Assembly (NCBI RefSeq): GCF_902686445.1
Contig: NC_062216.1
Location: 9,879,084-9,943,083 of the forward strand
Source of the DNA: Sciurus carolinensis
Lineage: Eukaryota; Chordata; Mammalia; Rodentia; Sciuridae
Direction of reading: 5' to 3'
Length of the DNA stretch: 64,000 nucleotides
The translations under genes were made by a program, and so were the position numbers. Positions 32,011-43,327 of the stretch are shown in pieces (positions within the stretch are counted from its first letter, which is position 1; each line of letters opens with the position of its first letter). The notes beneath the pieces are model-generated. The model was given only the letters and a program-made list of their open reading frames with translations, did not search any database and had not been told where the DNA came from.

Positions 32011-32556
32011 GGTGGATTCTTAAAATGGTCAGACCAAAAGTGTGTGAGAGAAAGATAAAGCTTATATAGTACAATGTGAACAGTTATTGAAACTGGCTGG
32101 AGAACATGTGGGGCAATCGCGGCGCTATTGATCTCTCCACTTTCCTGTATTTTTAAAATTTCCGTATGTTGGAACTCTTCTCAAATTAGTTTGACAGCTG
32201 CTCATCTTTTCTATGTGTGATCAAGCTAGATAGTCTAGAAGTTATACCAAGTCTGTTTTAGACTAAATATTGTCTGAAATTACCTAATGAGATTGGAGGG
32301 TGTCCAACACATGAAGGAGAAGTAAGGAAGAGTGTAATGAACAGTGGCAGTCCCTTGATGCGTAGCTATCTAGGGGACAACTACATGTGGGGCTGCAACC
32401 ACCAGAGACAGATAAGCCAGCTGGACGCCTGGTATAGAGGAAGGTGAACAGAAATAGTAAAATACTGAGTCTAGTTGAGAATACGTAGGTCATCATTGCA
32501 CTGTTCTTTCAGTCCTTCTGCGTATTTGAGATTTCCCAGTTAAAAGTTGGGAAACA

Positions 32557-32769
32557 CCAGGCTTGGGGGCTCATGTTTGAAATCCAGTGACTCAGAAGAC
32601 TGAGGCAGGAAAATCCCAAGTTCAAGCCCAGCCTCAGCAGTTTAGTGAGACTTTATCTCAAAATAAAAAAATAAAGGGGGCTGGAGATGTAGCTCAGTGA
32701 TAAAATGCCCCTGAGACTCCAATGCACACCCCATGCACACACACACACACACAAAAAAAAAAAAAAAAG
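32557..32769 (+). mobile_element. B1-dID with CA repeat in tail
   Basis: Perfect TSD GTTGGGAAACA at 32546-32556 and 32770-32780. (CA)9 at about 32735-32753. Confidence 0.85.
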
Positions 32770-32826
32770 GTTGGGAAACATTTTTCAAAATCAAGTGGCA
32801 AGAAATATTTGAGCAAAGGCAATATT

Positions 32827-33004
32827 TATTTATTTTTGGTACTGGGGATTGAATCCAGGGCACTCAATCACTGAACCACATCCTCAGACCTTTTTTATTT
32901 CTATTTTGAGACAGGACCTCACTAAATTGCTGAGGCTGGCTTTGAACTCGTGATCCTTGTGCCTCACCTCCCAAACCTCTGGGATTATAGGCATGTGCCA
33001 TTGT
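32827..33004 (-). mobile_element. B1-dID, antisense
   Basis: TACTGGGGATTGAATCCAGG to GATTATAGGCATGTGCCATT. Confidence 0.75.
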
Positions 33005-33900
33005 GATATATACACAAGTAAACATAAGAGAAAAATGAACCCCTGCAACCTTCATCCAGCATGAGCAGTTTTCACCTAGGATCCACTGGTTTCATTTTTT
33101 CCTTGCCCACTCTGCTCCTCCCATGGGTTATTTTTGAGACAAATCTTATGTCATATGATTTCATCCATCAATATTTCAATGTGTATCCTTAAAAGATAAG
33201 AACTCTTTCTAAAAATTATAGCACGATTCCATTACCACATCTAAATCAATGAACAGTCCCTTGATGTAATCTAATATGGAGTCAGGTTTTAGGTTTCCTT
33301 GAATGTTTCATACTTGAATGTCTCATAGTTGCTTTATTTATTCTTTTTTTTTTTTTTTTTTTTTTTGTACTGGGATTGAACCCAGGGGTGCTTTACCACT
33401 GAGCTCCATCTCCAGCCCTTTTTATTTTTTATTTTGAGACAGGGTCTCACTGAGTTGCCCAAACTGGCCTTGAACTTGCAATCCTCCTGCCTCAGCCTCC
33501 CAAGTTGCTGGGATTATAGGGGAGTGTCACCACACACCCAGCTTGTGCTTAATTGTTTTCCACCAGTTGACTGTATAGTCAGATTCCAGGGAAGGTCTGG
33601 CTTGTTGCATTTGGTCCATGTTTACTTCGGTCTTCTTTCGATCCATTGGTTTCCCTCTGTTCTTCTGCCTTGCAGTTTGTGGTAGAAATCAGGCCATTTG
33701 TCCTGTAGAGCCTCTTACCTTCTGGGTTTTATGAATTGCACTGCCACTATGCCACTTAACACGTCCTCTATCCTCTGTGCTTGGCCATGCTGATGGTCAG
33801 GTGGAGAGGCCTGAGCATATAATGAACAGGGATATGCACTTCCATTATGAGGCACATCATTTCTGCTTGTCCCTTTTTGTGATGTTGGTAGTCATGGAAG
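32990..33900. mobile_element. Ancient LINE-like fragment, interrupted by a B1-dID
   Basis: 33005-33340 and 33545-33890 read like one old LINE segment (AACATAAGAGAAAAATGAAC, CAGTCCCTTGATGTAATCTA, GGCTTGTTGCATTTGGTCCA, GGCCATTTGTCCTGTAGAGC). The antisense B1-dID at 33342-33544 interrupts it. Family probably L1M-class; not certain. Confidence 0.4.
33342..33544 (-). mobile_element. B1-dID, antisense, in an old LINE
   Basis: T run of about 23, CTGGGATTGAACCCAGGGGT, then B1 to CACCACACACCCAGC. Confidence 0.8.
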
Positions 33901-33923
33901 CTCATTGCCTAGACCTATTATTT

Positions 33924-34021
33924 ATTTATTTATTTATTTTTTTTGCGGTGCTGGGGATCGAACCCAGGGCCTTGTGCTTGCAAGACAAGCACTCTACAAA
34001 CTGAGCTATCTCCCCAGCCCA
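33924..34021 (-). mobile_element. ID SINE, antisense
   Basis: TSD TAGACCTATTATTT at 33910-33923 and TAGACTTATTATTT at 34022-34035 (one mismatch). Head intact. Confidence 0.88.
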
Positions 34022-34040
34022 TAGACTTATTATTTTAAAC

Positions 34041-34607
34041 AAAGTTTTTCTGTAAAGTGTCAGCCTGGCAGTATTTTAGATTTTGCAGGACATGGTCTCT
34101 GTCACAACTACTCAAATATGCTTTTTATTTTTTCTCTTTTAAAATTTTTTTCAAATGTATTTGTTCTTTTTAGTTACACATGACAGCAGAGTGTATTTTG
34201 ATGTATCATACATACCTGGAGTATAACTTCCCGTTCTTGCGGTTGTCCGTGCTGTGGAGCTTCACTGGTGGTGTATTGATATATGAACATAGGAAAGGTG
34301 TGTCTGATTCCTTCTACTGTCTTTCGCATTCCCATCCCTCTCTCTTCCTCCCACTCTGCCCACCTGTCCAATCTGGAGAATGCTTCCCACCCAGCCCCCA
34401 CCCAGCCCCCACCCACGCCTATTGTGAGTCAGCATCTGCATTATCAGAGAGAAATTTCAGCCTTTGTCAACTCTGCTCTTATAACCTGAAAATAGTCAGA
34501 GACAATATGGAAAAAAAGAAGCATGACTATGTTCCAATAAAACTTTATTTACAGAAATAGAAAGCAGACTGGATTTGGCCTGTGGGCTGTGGTTTGACAA
34601 TCTCTGC
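34041..34607. mobile_element. hAT-Charlie (MER1-type) DNA transposon, split
   Basis: The left part (34041-34115) has CTGTAAAGTGTCAGCCTGGC and GGTCTCTGTCACAACTACTC. The right part (34467-34607) has TTCCAATAAAACTTTATTTA and GGATTTGGCCTGTGGGCTGT. These two halves of a nonautonomous hAT element are separated by the L1 insert at 34137-34466. Confidence 0.6.
34137..34466 (-). mobile_element. Squirrel-type L1 3-prime end, antisense, inside a hAT relic
   Basis: Starts with a T-rich tract, then TTAGTTACACATGACAGCAG, GGAGTATAACTTCCCGTTCT, ATATATGAACATAGGAAAGG, and ends near ATCAGAGAGAAATTTCAGCC. It is the antisense of the family seen at 540-700 and 28620-28915. A 13-bp C/A-rich unit is tandemly repeated near 34389-34415. 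Confidence 0.65.
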
Positions 34608-34870
34608 TTTATCCTCATATGTCTGATAGTTTTAGAAAATCAGTGCTAATAATAATACACAAACAGTATGATTACTGGAAACAGTTCATGATTTCCTTGC
34701 CTGCATTTTTGTCTTTAGTGTATATTCTACTAAGAATATTCAGATGAATGACTATGTTAAAGTCACATGAAATAACTCCTCTGTGTGTGGTAATGCCACC
34801 AACTCCATGGACAAGATCATTCGTTTCATTTTTTTTTTTTTTAATCTTAGGGAGTTTCCCCTCATTTTTT

Positions 34871-35005
34871 AAAAAGTTTTTTTAGTTGTAGATGGACACA
34901 ATACCTTTATTTTATTTATTTATTTTGATGTGGTGCGGGGGCTCGAACCCAGTTCCTCACATATGCTAGGCAAGTGCTTTACCACTGAGCCCAAACCCCA
35001 GTCCC
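34871..35005 (-). mobile_element. ID SINE, antisense, long-tail variant
   Basis: TSD TTTCCCCTCATTTTT near 34856-34870 and TTTCCCCTTCATTTTT at 35006-35021. Confidence 0.85.
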
Positions 35006-35039
35006 TTTCCCCTTCATTTTTGCTCATAAAGTTGAGAAA

Positions 35040-35500
35040 AATTTAGATGGTTCCAACCTCAAATATGCAAAATAACATATAATTGACAAAATCTAGTTTC
35101 TGTCCCTGTTTCTCCATATTCCCTGTTCCTGATTAATTCACTTGGGAATCCTACTTATAGCTAACCATTTTAAAAGATTTTTATAGTTTGACTCTTCCAT
35201 TAAAAAAGTACAAGTAAAATAATAATAACTTAAAAAATCAAAAGCGTAAACAAGTAGATAATATACACACATTTTTATATACCTCCTCTCTGAAACAAAT
35301 GGTAGCACACAATACATTCACCGTTCTTTCTTCATGTAACATTGTATCCTGGCAATCACTCTGCAGTTGTATATAGAAATATTCTGCCTTCCATTTGATA
35401 GCTCATAGTACTCCATTGTGTGGGTATGTCAAAGTTTATTCACCCGTTCTCTGTTGATAGACACATGGCTTGCTTCCAGTTGAGTGCAGACAATCTTCGA
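35040..35500. mobile_element. Possible ancient L1 fragment
   Basis: AATATGCAAAATAACATATA, CCTCCTCTCTGAAACAAATG, TAGTACTCCATTGTGTGGGT and GATAGACACATGGCTTGCTT resemble old L1 noncoding sequence. It lies just before the FBXO16 exon at 35593. Confidence 0.35.
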
Positions 35501-35592
35501 AATCACAGAGACAAGAAAATCAAATAGCCCTATCAACCGCCAAAGTTTTAAAATGATAATTTATAATTTTCCCACTGCTTTTCAATTTACAG

Positions 35593-35695
35593 AAGAAAGA
35601 AAAGAAATGAAATGACCCCAGATTTCAGCCGACACTCACATGATAAGAAAAATAAATTGCAGGACAGAGCTAGGCCAAGAAAAGCACACTTGCTG
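35593..35695 (+). CDS. FBXO16: FBXO16 coding exon, basic segment
   Basis: This 103-bp exon begins with the third base of the split Gly codon and ends in phase 0 at CTG/GTAAGT; the acceptor is TTCAATTTACAG. It encodes visible residues 213-247, starting GRKKRNEMTPDFSRHSHDKK and ending RARPRKAHLL. The Lys/Arg clusters (RKKR; DKKNK; RPRK) are compatible with nuclear localisation signals, which is inference only. MTPDFSR and DKKNKLQD are close to the human sequence as I remember it. Confidence 0.95.
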
Positions 35696-35799
35696 GTAAG
35701 TATTGCTTAGAAAAGATTCACTACCACAATGTTATGAAAATTGCTGGATTCTAATTCTATTGGTGACATTGAATTTGTTTTTTAAATCAGAATTGCCAA

Positions 35800-35895
35800 G
35801 GGGCTGTTTAAATCCTGGTCTCTGACACTGACCCACATCTAGCTATGAGACCTTGAAGATATATTTAATCTTTCTGACTTTCTCTCTTCTCATCT
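35800..35895 (+). mobile_element. MIR fragment
   Basis: TAAATCCTGGTCTCTGACAC, CTAGCTATGAGACCTTGAAG and TTTCTCTCTTCTCATCTG fit MIR. Confidence 0.55.
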
Positions 35896-36162
35896 GTTTT
35901 TTTTTGTTGTTGTTTGTTTGTTTTGTTTTTAAGAGACTGGATGGACTGATGTTTGTGAAAATGCTTTGCAAAATGTGCAGCAGAGGAGTATTCTTACTGT
36001 TGGTCCTTTCTTCTGCTATGAGTCCTTGGGGGCAGGGAGCGAGGGGTCACCAGAAAATGTTGCTTTTCTAGCATGAAGGCCCCTGACCTGAGAGAAAGGT
36101 CTGCTCTCCATAGCTCTCCAGCTGCCACCAGAGCTTGGTTATGGAAATGGATTTAAAGTTAC

Positions 36163-36540
36163 TCCACCAGCAACCCCAGAGGCTGTGAGTGGCAGGAGGG
36201 TCTCAAGTTCGAGGCCAGTTTGCAACTGAGCAAGAACCTGTCTCAAAATGAAATAAAAAGAACTGATACTGGGCTCAGTGGTGCAAGCCTATAATCCCAG
36301 AGACTCCGGAGGCTGAGGCTGGAGGATCACAGGTTCAAAGCTAGCCTCAGCAACTTAGTGAGGTTCTAAGCAATTTAGCGAGATCTGTCTCAAAATAAAA
36401 AATAAAAAGGACTGGGGATATAGTTCAGTGGTCAAGTTCCCTTGGGTTCAATCCTGGTAACCAACCTGGCAAAACTGAACTGGTAATGTAGCTCAAAGGT
36501 TGAATGCCCCTGGGTTTGATCCCCGTCCCCCAGTACTGAA
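36163..36540 (+). mobile_element. B1-dID inside B1-dID
   Basis: The outer B1 (36163-36258) and outer dID (36473-36538) are separated by a complete inner B1-dID at about 36262-36468. Confidence 0.7.
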
Positions 36541-39500
36541 ATAAATAACTCCAGAAAAATACGTTGTTTTTTTTTCCCTCTAAATAAAAAAATACCTAAT
36601 TGCCTACCTAATAAAGTCAGTAATTGTGACTAGAGAATATGATTGATTCATTGCAGACCTTCCCAAATTGCAGTCTGAACCCTAATGAATCCCTTTTAGC
36701 ACATCATGAGAGTTTTTGGAGCAAAGTATGAAGGAAGCATAAATGGAATAAAAAGTTCTTATATAGTGGTTAAGATTTAGAGAAAAGCAGAGAATACACA
36801 CTCAAGGAAAATCAGTATGAAACGATGTCAGTTTGGAGACTAATATGCACGTACTCATGAATAAATCTCTTTTAGAGCTCTGCTTTAAAGTACTATTACT
36901 TTCTGTTTAAATGTTTTTCAAGTATTATGTTAAAAAATAAGAGAGAGAGATGAACTTCTTAAAAAGATCAGTCTGTATTCTGAAGGGCCCATTTTGTTGA
37001 ACTGGGAGGCTTATCACAGATATGTGTACAGATGCCTCAGGGATTGGGGAAGTTGGAGCAAAGCAACAAATTGTCAATGAAACCATTAATTGAGAAAAAT
37101 AACTTTATGAGGCTTATCACACAGGCCATTACAAAGCGCTTCTGCCTGGCTTCTGCCCCCACTACACAAGGAGTGGGAGACAAGTCCAGGGAAAACAGAA
37201 TGTGAAGGACAATAAAAGTCGGTGGTGATGTATGCTTACAAATCATCAGCACAGTCAAACGTTTCGCCTGCTTCAAGAGCAAACACCAAAGGCCAACCAG
37301 CAGCTATCCCTGTGGGCTCTTGACATTAGCCATCTGTCCAGCACAAGCAGAGATTGCTCAAGTTAAAATGTTCATATAAATTAAAAAGTGAAAAAGTCAT
37401 GCTAATGAGACTAAAAAGGAAATCAAGGTAAATTAAGCCAAGATAGAGAACAATTTGCTGTGAGTAAACAAAGCGTATGATTGTATCTATCTACTTGTTT
37501 TTTTTTTTTTTTTTAATATGCCAATTGTAACCACGATATAGGCCTAGGAGTGTTGATAAAGAGCATAAGGCAGAATGAAATCCCCCAGGAGCGTGCCATG
37601 ATCTTTGGCTCACGTCCGTGACACGCTTGCCTGTGACAAGTCTCCAGTTCAAGCTGCCGGGCCACGTGTGACTCAGCCCCTCTTCCACGGGGTGGCCGCT
37701 GGTTCTCATGGAAGGCTGCAGACCTCAGAGGAAGCAAGCAACCTCGGCCAGGCAAGAGGCCGGTGAAATGAAGAGATGCTGTGTGTGGGGCCTGATAGGA
37801 GAGAAAGGGGCACTGCGGAACTCCAGCTGGGGTCCTAGGGACACCAGGGAGGAGGGCATTGACAGCTGCAGCTCTGGAAGCCCCTCCCTGCGGTAGACAC
37901 AGCCCGGGTGGGAGTCCAACGGGTAAACTCCTGAGTGCGATAAAGTCCCCAGCACCATGACAGGTTTACGGAGGAAGATCTCAGGAGGCAAGAGAAATAG
38001 GCAAGCAGGTGAAACTTGGGGAAGCCGTGCTAAAGGCAGGGGTGAAAGTGACGGGTCCCCAAGCCCTGGCCAGGAGATTATCAGAGATCAGGCACTTGAA
38101 GACTCTTTGTGCCTGTCATGGGAAAAGGGTGTGTGCGATAGGTGGAGAAGGTAAGGCTTTGTCACATGGGAAGGTCTAGAAGAGAAGAAAGCACCCAAGT
38201 ATAAAGAGTACAAAGAATATTCTTAAGCCATCTCCCCAGGGCCTTGGCTGTCATCTTCCCTTTTTGCCTGTCGTTACTTACAGCCTGCAGATAGGAGGGT
38301 CTGTCTAAGAAGAAATGCCCTCGGGGAAACGGATTCCAACTAGCACACACTGCTGTGAGCTCGAATGGAGCACATTATTTAATAGGTGTGAATTTGAAAG
38401 GGCCGCTGATTTTCTCTCCTGTTCTCAATTCTAGATCCCCAGCGGCTGCTGTGCTAACCACAGCCCCCATCTAACCACGTTTTTGTGTGAACTATTGGTA
38501 AAAGATGGGAATAAAGCTTAGATTGGATCGCTAATGCTTTCCGATTTCTAAGACTTCATATAAAAGTTATACAATCTACATTACTATGAATTATGGTAAT
38601 ACGATTCCATACAAAACAGGGCAATTAAAAAGCATAAACACCACAATGCAGTCAGGTACTTTCTTCTTTAAACCTCAGAGATTTTCAGTCTTGTGTAAAG
38701 ACACACGTGCACACACCAATTTTTAAAAAAAAACCTTAGCTGGCTCCACCGTTCCACTTAGGGAAGAGGGGAGCTGTCTCCGCAGGAGGACTTTGATGAG
38801 CTTGCAGGGGGGCTGAGCCCCTGACAGCAAGGACCAGGTCTCTGCAGGGGAAAAATGGCTGTGCTTAGGATCAGGGGAAGAATGTGTAGTTTGTAGTTTC
38901 TGTTCTGGGAAGGGAAGGAGGAGGAGAGAGGAAGAGAAGCTGGTTAGGCAGGGCAAAGGGCCAGGATGGTAGTGAGGCCACCAGTTCCAAATGAATTTGT
39001 TACTGGAATGTTAACACCTCTTCCTTTATAGGAAATTCTACTGGTTTACACATGGAGGCATGAAAACCAAAGCCCCTTGGGACAGTTCACAGAGATCCAG
39101 GAGGAGGGCTTTGGGTTTCCTGGGTCCTGGAACGGGATGGGAGCCAGCTCACATCTTGCTTTGCTTCTTTTGTTCTTTCCATGTTAAGTATAAACACAAG
39201 ACCCTTTTGTCTCAAGTTGGACTTTTCCTTGGGAGTTAGAAGCCCTCACTTTCTAGGTCCTGACTTGGCTGTGGGTTTCAGAAAGCTTGCTGTTTCACAG
39301 CATGCACCTCAACCCAAGTAACAAAAGCCTTTAATTGCCTGCTTGCTCTAATTGCCTTAGATAAGACCGGTATCTTTTCCTGGGTACTGCTAATTCCAGC
39401 CTCTGAAATTACCTTCTTCACCTCTTTCCAGGATCACTTTACTCTTAGTGTCTTGATTTTTAAAAAATGCTTCTTCAGGCTCTCTTGGTCTTTTTTTTCT

Positions 39501-39697
39501 CACTGGTTCAAATAGGAGAAAAAAGGAACGTATTCTAAAGTGATCGTGGATCACGTGGCGGCAAGAGTGAGGAAACCCAGGGTCTGGCTTTGACTCTGCT
39601 ACTGCTAACTAGCAGCCACTCAACCTCCTGGAGTTTTCCTCTTCACAGTTACAAAATGAGAGCTGGAATTACAACCCCTTTAAAAGTCCATTCCAGT
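36541..39697. other. Long repeat-poor part of the last FBXO16 intron
   Basis: About 3.1 kb with no SINE, unusual for this window. It contains a T run at 37498-37514 and a possible terminal exon at 38435-38521 (see findings). Confidence 0.5.
39565..39680 (+). mobile_element. MIR fragment
   Basis: GGTCTGGCTTTGACTCTGCT, CAACCTCCTGGAGTTTTCCT and ACAAAATGAGAGCTGGAATT. Confidence 0.5.
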
Positions 39698-39897
39698 GGT
39701 GTGCAGTGGCATACACCTGGAATCTCTGCGACTCAGAGGCTGAGGCAGGAGGACAGTGAGTTCAAGGCCAGCCTCAGAAATTTAGCATAGGGCCTGTCTC
39801 AAAATAAAAAATAAGAAGGGCTGGGAACATAGCTCAGTGGTAGAGCACCCCTGGGTTCAACCCTAGCACTGCAAACATAAAAAAAACAAATAAATAA
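39698..39897 (+). mobile_element. B1-dID
   Basis: TGCAGTGGCATACACCTGGA to GGTTCAACCCTAGCACTGC; TSD around GTCCAT(T/C)CCAG. Confidence 0.78.
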
Positions 39898-40317
39898 TGT
39901 CCATCCCAGACAAAGGGCTGGGCCTAGGGATCCCCTAGGCTTCCACTGTGTTCACTCCTCTCTCTTATCTGGAAGGCTCCACTGTGATCAAGGTGACTTT
40001 CCATAGAATCCCAAGGACAGTTCATCACCTTTGAGAATTCTAATTTTAAGCCAATAACAATTATTTTCTGTCTCCCATCCTTTCTTTGAACTTTAGAAAA
40101 TACGATTAACTAAAACCAAAGGATTTACCAGAGTTTGTACAGTGACTTCCTTGCAGGTAATCCTGGATACACGTCTTTCGATTTCTGTCCCTCTCCCCAG
40201 GTGTTTTTGTTTCTGGTTTGGATGTGCAGAGCTAAAAATATCCATAGGTGAGATTTTAAATTATTTCATTCAATCACCAAAACTCCTGGGAATTCCATTT
40301 GGAAGAAGAATAAAAAA

Positions 40318-40495
40318 GAATATGGGCTTGGCATTCAGACAGACCTGGTTCTTTACTAAACAGAACAACTTTGGATAAGTTACATAACCTCTTTCAACCT
40401 CAGTGTCTTCATCTATGAAATGGGAGTAATGATGTCTACTTTGTAAGATCATTGTCAGGACTAAATACCAGGTATATATTAAGTGCTTAATACTT
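40318..40495 (+). mobile_element. MIR
   Basis: GGCATTCAGACAGACCTGGT, GGATAAGTTACATAACCTC, CATCTATGAAATGGGAGTAA and AAGTGCTTAATACTTG run along the MIR consensus. Confidence 0.7.
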
Positions 40496-40549
40496 GTCTG
40501 TGTTCCCCCCTGTAAAATGCCACCCTATTTTTTTTTACTTTGCTCTTCA

Positions 40550-40765
40550 AGAGCACTGATTGGGACCTAGATCACCAAGGTTCAACGCTCAATACCACTG
40601 TTTTGAAGATTCAGACTGGGTCACTTACCCTCTCTGGGAGCTATTTCTTCACTGGGAACCAGAGTTGGTAAGGAGACTGGCTCGCAGGGTTGCAAGGAGC
40701 ATGAAAGGCATTTTGCACAGGTCCTGGCTCAAAGCAGGCACTCAACAAATAGCAGCTAGATGTGG
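40550..40765 (+). mobile_element. MIR
   Basis: TCACCAAGGTTCAACGCTC, CTGGGTCACTTACCCTCTCT, GCAGGGTTGCAAGGAGCATG and AGCAGGCACTCAACAAATAG. Confidence 0.65.
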
Positions 40766-40779
40766 CAGCCTGGGGTAAG

Positions 40780-41050
40780 CCTCCCTAATCCAAACATCCA
40801 AACGACAAAATGCTTCAAAATCCAAAACTTTTTGAGCGCTGACACGACACTACAAATGGAAAATTCCACACCCAACCTCATGTGACAGTTCACCGTCAAA
40901 ACACAGGTGTGCTAAAAATATTCTATAAAATCACCTTATTACCTATAAATTTTGTACAGAACAAGTGAGTTTCCTGTTAAACTTGGGTTCCATCCCAAAG
41001 ATACCTCGTTATTTATATGTGAATATTCCAGCATCTGAAGCATTTTGATA
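40780..41050. mobile_element. Possible old DNA transposon (MER-type)
   Basis: CCTAATCCAAACATCCAAAC, TGCTTCAAAATCCAAAACTT and GGGTTCCATCCCAAAGATAC resemble a common nonautonomous DNA transposon whose ends carry the TCCGAAATCCGAAA-type motif. I cannot name the family with certainty. Confidence 0.35.
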
Positions 41051-41883
41051 AGGGCCACCCAACCTGCAGTAGCAGCAGTAAAATTATTCCAAATCACCAC
41101 CTGAGGCCCCAAGGAAGGGTGCGAGAGACAGACAAGGAGGACCCACCAGCCCAGCAGCCTGAAGGTGGTGGCGGGAGGCCCCAACTTGTGGGGCAGGATT
41201 CTGCTTGTCTTTACTTTCCCTCCCCAGTCTTTCCTTCTTAGAGTCAGTTTCCACTTCGTAGGGAAGGGTAGCATCTGAGTGTGAGCCCTGGAGCTTCCTT
41301 TCCCACGTGACCTCTGTGTGGGTTCTTTCCTGCATCCATTCTTCAGGGTGGCTGTTTTTCCTCCATCGTCCTCTCCTGAAGAACTCGAGTGTGTTAAACA
41401 GACTTGCCGCCACCAACCCAGTGCCACCTGCACATGCCACTTACTAATGGTAATCATGCAGGGTGTTAACTTGGGGACCTAGAAGAGGAAAGGCCTCATT
41501 ACTGAGCATCCTGAGGGCAGAAGGGACTCTTGGGAGGGACCCCTGCTGAGTCTTTGCATTTTTCCTTGGCAGCTGTGAGAGCTGAGCTATTTCTTCTGGC
41601 TTAGTGCTTCTTGTTGTGTCATGCTAGATGTAAGAAAGGATCCTGGCTTTTCCAACTGGAATGATTCTACCTGCTTCTCCATCACTGAACATTTAGGCAG
41701 GTGCCAAATGGCTATTTGTTTTCACTTAGAACTAAACCAAATTATTTGATACAAATTAACTTCCATTTAGGATCTACCAGAAGAGAAGCATGTGTTTGTG
41801 AATTATATAATGTTATGAGTTGTATACATATCAGTGATGACACATTTAATTACTGCTATTACCAGGGTTTAAAATATACCTAT
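41051..41883. other. Intron sequence, apparently unique
   Basis: No repeat recognised. Antisense open frames at 41084-41457 have no recognisable domain. Confidence 0.45.
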
Positions 41884-41972
41884 TTGGGGCTGGGCATGAA
41901 GCTCAATGGCAGAGCCCTTTCCTAGCATGCAGGGAGCCCTGGGTTTAATCCCAACACTGCAAAACAAAACAG
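41884..41972 (+). mobile_element. ID SINE
   Basis: GGGGCTGGGCATGAAGCTCA and CTGGGTTTAATCCCAACAC; TSD near TAAAATATAC. Confidence 0.75.
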
Positions 41973-42751
41973 TAAAATATACATGTATGTTTTGAAACTA
42001 GTTCGTGATCATTGCCAGCAAACTGCCCATATTTTGTGGCCTATGCATATTTTGTAACACATCTCAGCTTAATTTCACCTGCTTGGATGGCTGAATAGTG
42101 TAGGCGTGTAGTCTTGGATTAAAATTTCAAAACCCTGGCCAAAGTTGCCTAATCTTCCTCTGCAGCTGACAGTTTTACCCCAAGATAAGCCAAGAACAAA
42201 GACAGGCCTGGGGCATCTTTAAAGCTATGACGGTGGTTATTTCTCCCTAACACCTTGCTTCTGTTTCTCACAGAACAGGCCTAGAGGAAAAGGGAACACC
42301 TTCCTCATAGGTGTTGACCAAAGCAGGGGCCCCCTGGAAGGTGACCAGACAGGTCTGAGCAGCTTTCTGGCCCTTAGGCAGACGGGAGACAGCAGAATTC
42401 AGAGGTCCTGTGAAGCCCTCCACCCTAGGGATGGATCCAGGACAGCCCTCACCCCCCTAAGATCTTCCTCCTAGAAGGAAGTCCCTCTCAGTCACCTTCA
42501 CTGAGCTCTAGCCTGTATCTCCACTAAGGGCTCTTTACTGCTCACCCCAACCTTTTTATAGGAGTGAGTTTAAACTGCCTACATGATTCAAATAAAAAAA
42601 AAAAACTTATGGTTTTCAAATAATAATCCATATTTGGATACATTATTATCACATCACTCCTGAATTAGGAGTCATAATAAAACGTTGAGAGGTAGATTTT
42701 TTTTAAAAAGGAAGGAGGTGGGTGGAACCTCCTACAAAGTCAGGATTGTCA
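41973..42751. other. Intron sequence, apparently unique
   Basis: No repeat or exon recognised. Confidence 0.45.
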
Positions 42752-42763
42752 CTGTCACCTTCT

Positions 42764-42883
42764 CTTTTTGTTTTTCTGAGACAAAGTCTTTCTATGTTGC
42801 ACAGGCTGACCTTGAACCCCAGGGTTCAAGGCCTCGGCCACCCCAGTAGCTGGGATTACAGGCATATGCCACAGCAGCTGGCC
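42764..42883 (-). mobile_element. B1 monomer, antisense
   Basis: TSD CTGTCACCTTCT at 42752-42763 and CTGCCACCTTCT at 42884-42895. Confidence 0.82.
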
Positions 42884-43094
42884 CTGCCACCTTCTTTACC
42901 CTCCTTTTCCACATCACAGGCTCTCAGGGAAGATTAAAGGGAAGGATGGATGTGCCACTGGGCACGTGCCCGGCAGTAAGGTATTTGCGATTATTGTCAG
43001 TGGTGGTCTTCCCAGAAGAGTGATTGGCACCCTGCTGGTGTTTTCTTTGTTGTTTTTGTATTTACTTATTTTCCACATCTGGATAGTGCTTTAT

Positions 43095-43156
43095 TTTTAT
43101 TTTTATTTATTTTTATTTTTTTAGTGCTGGGGATCGAACCCAGGGCCTTGTGCTTG
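43095..43156 (-). mobile_element. ID SINE, strongly 5-prime truncated
   Basis: Perfect 15-bp TSD TGGATAGTGCTTTAT at 43080-43094 and 43157-43171. Only the 3-prime half with box B remains. Confidence 0.88.
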
Positions 43157-43239
43157 TGGATAGTGCTTTATCACATTGATCCTCCTAATTGATCTATGGG
43201 TTTATCCAGTGACATTATTCCTATCAATGATCATTTCCA

Positions 43240-43327
43240 GGGGCTGGGGAGATAGCTCAGTCGGTAGAGTGCTTGCCTTGCAAGCCCAAGGCCCTGGGTT
43301 CGATCCCCAGCACCAAGAAAAAAAAAA
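43240..43327 (+). mobile_element. ID SINE, young
   Basis: Perfect TSD GATCATTTCCA at 43229-43239 and 43328-43338. Both Pol III boxes intact. Confidence 0.92.

Noticed and set aside
37955..38154. Short GC-rich open frame in the last intron
   Set aside because: No splice signals in phase and no recognisable protein content.
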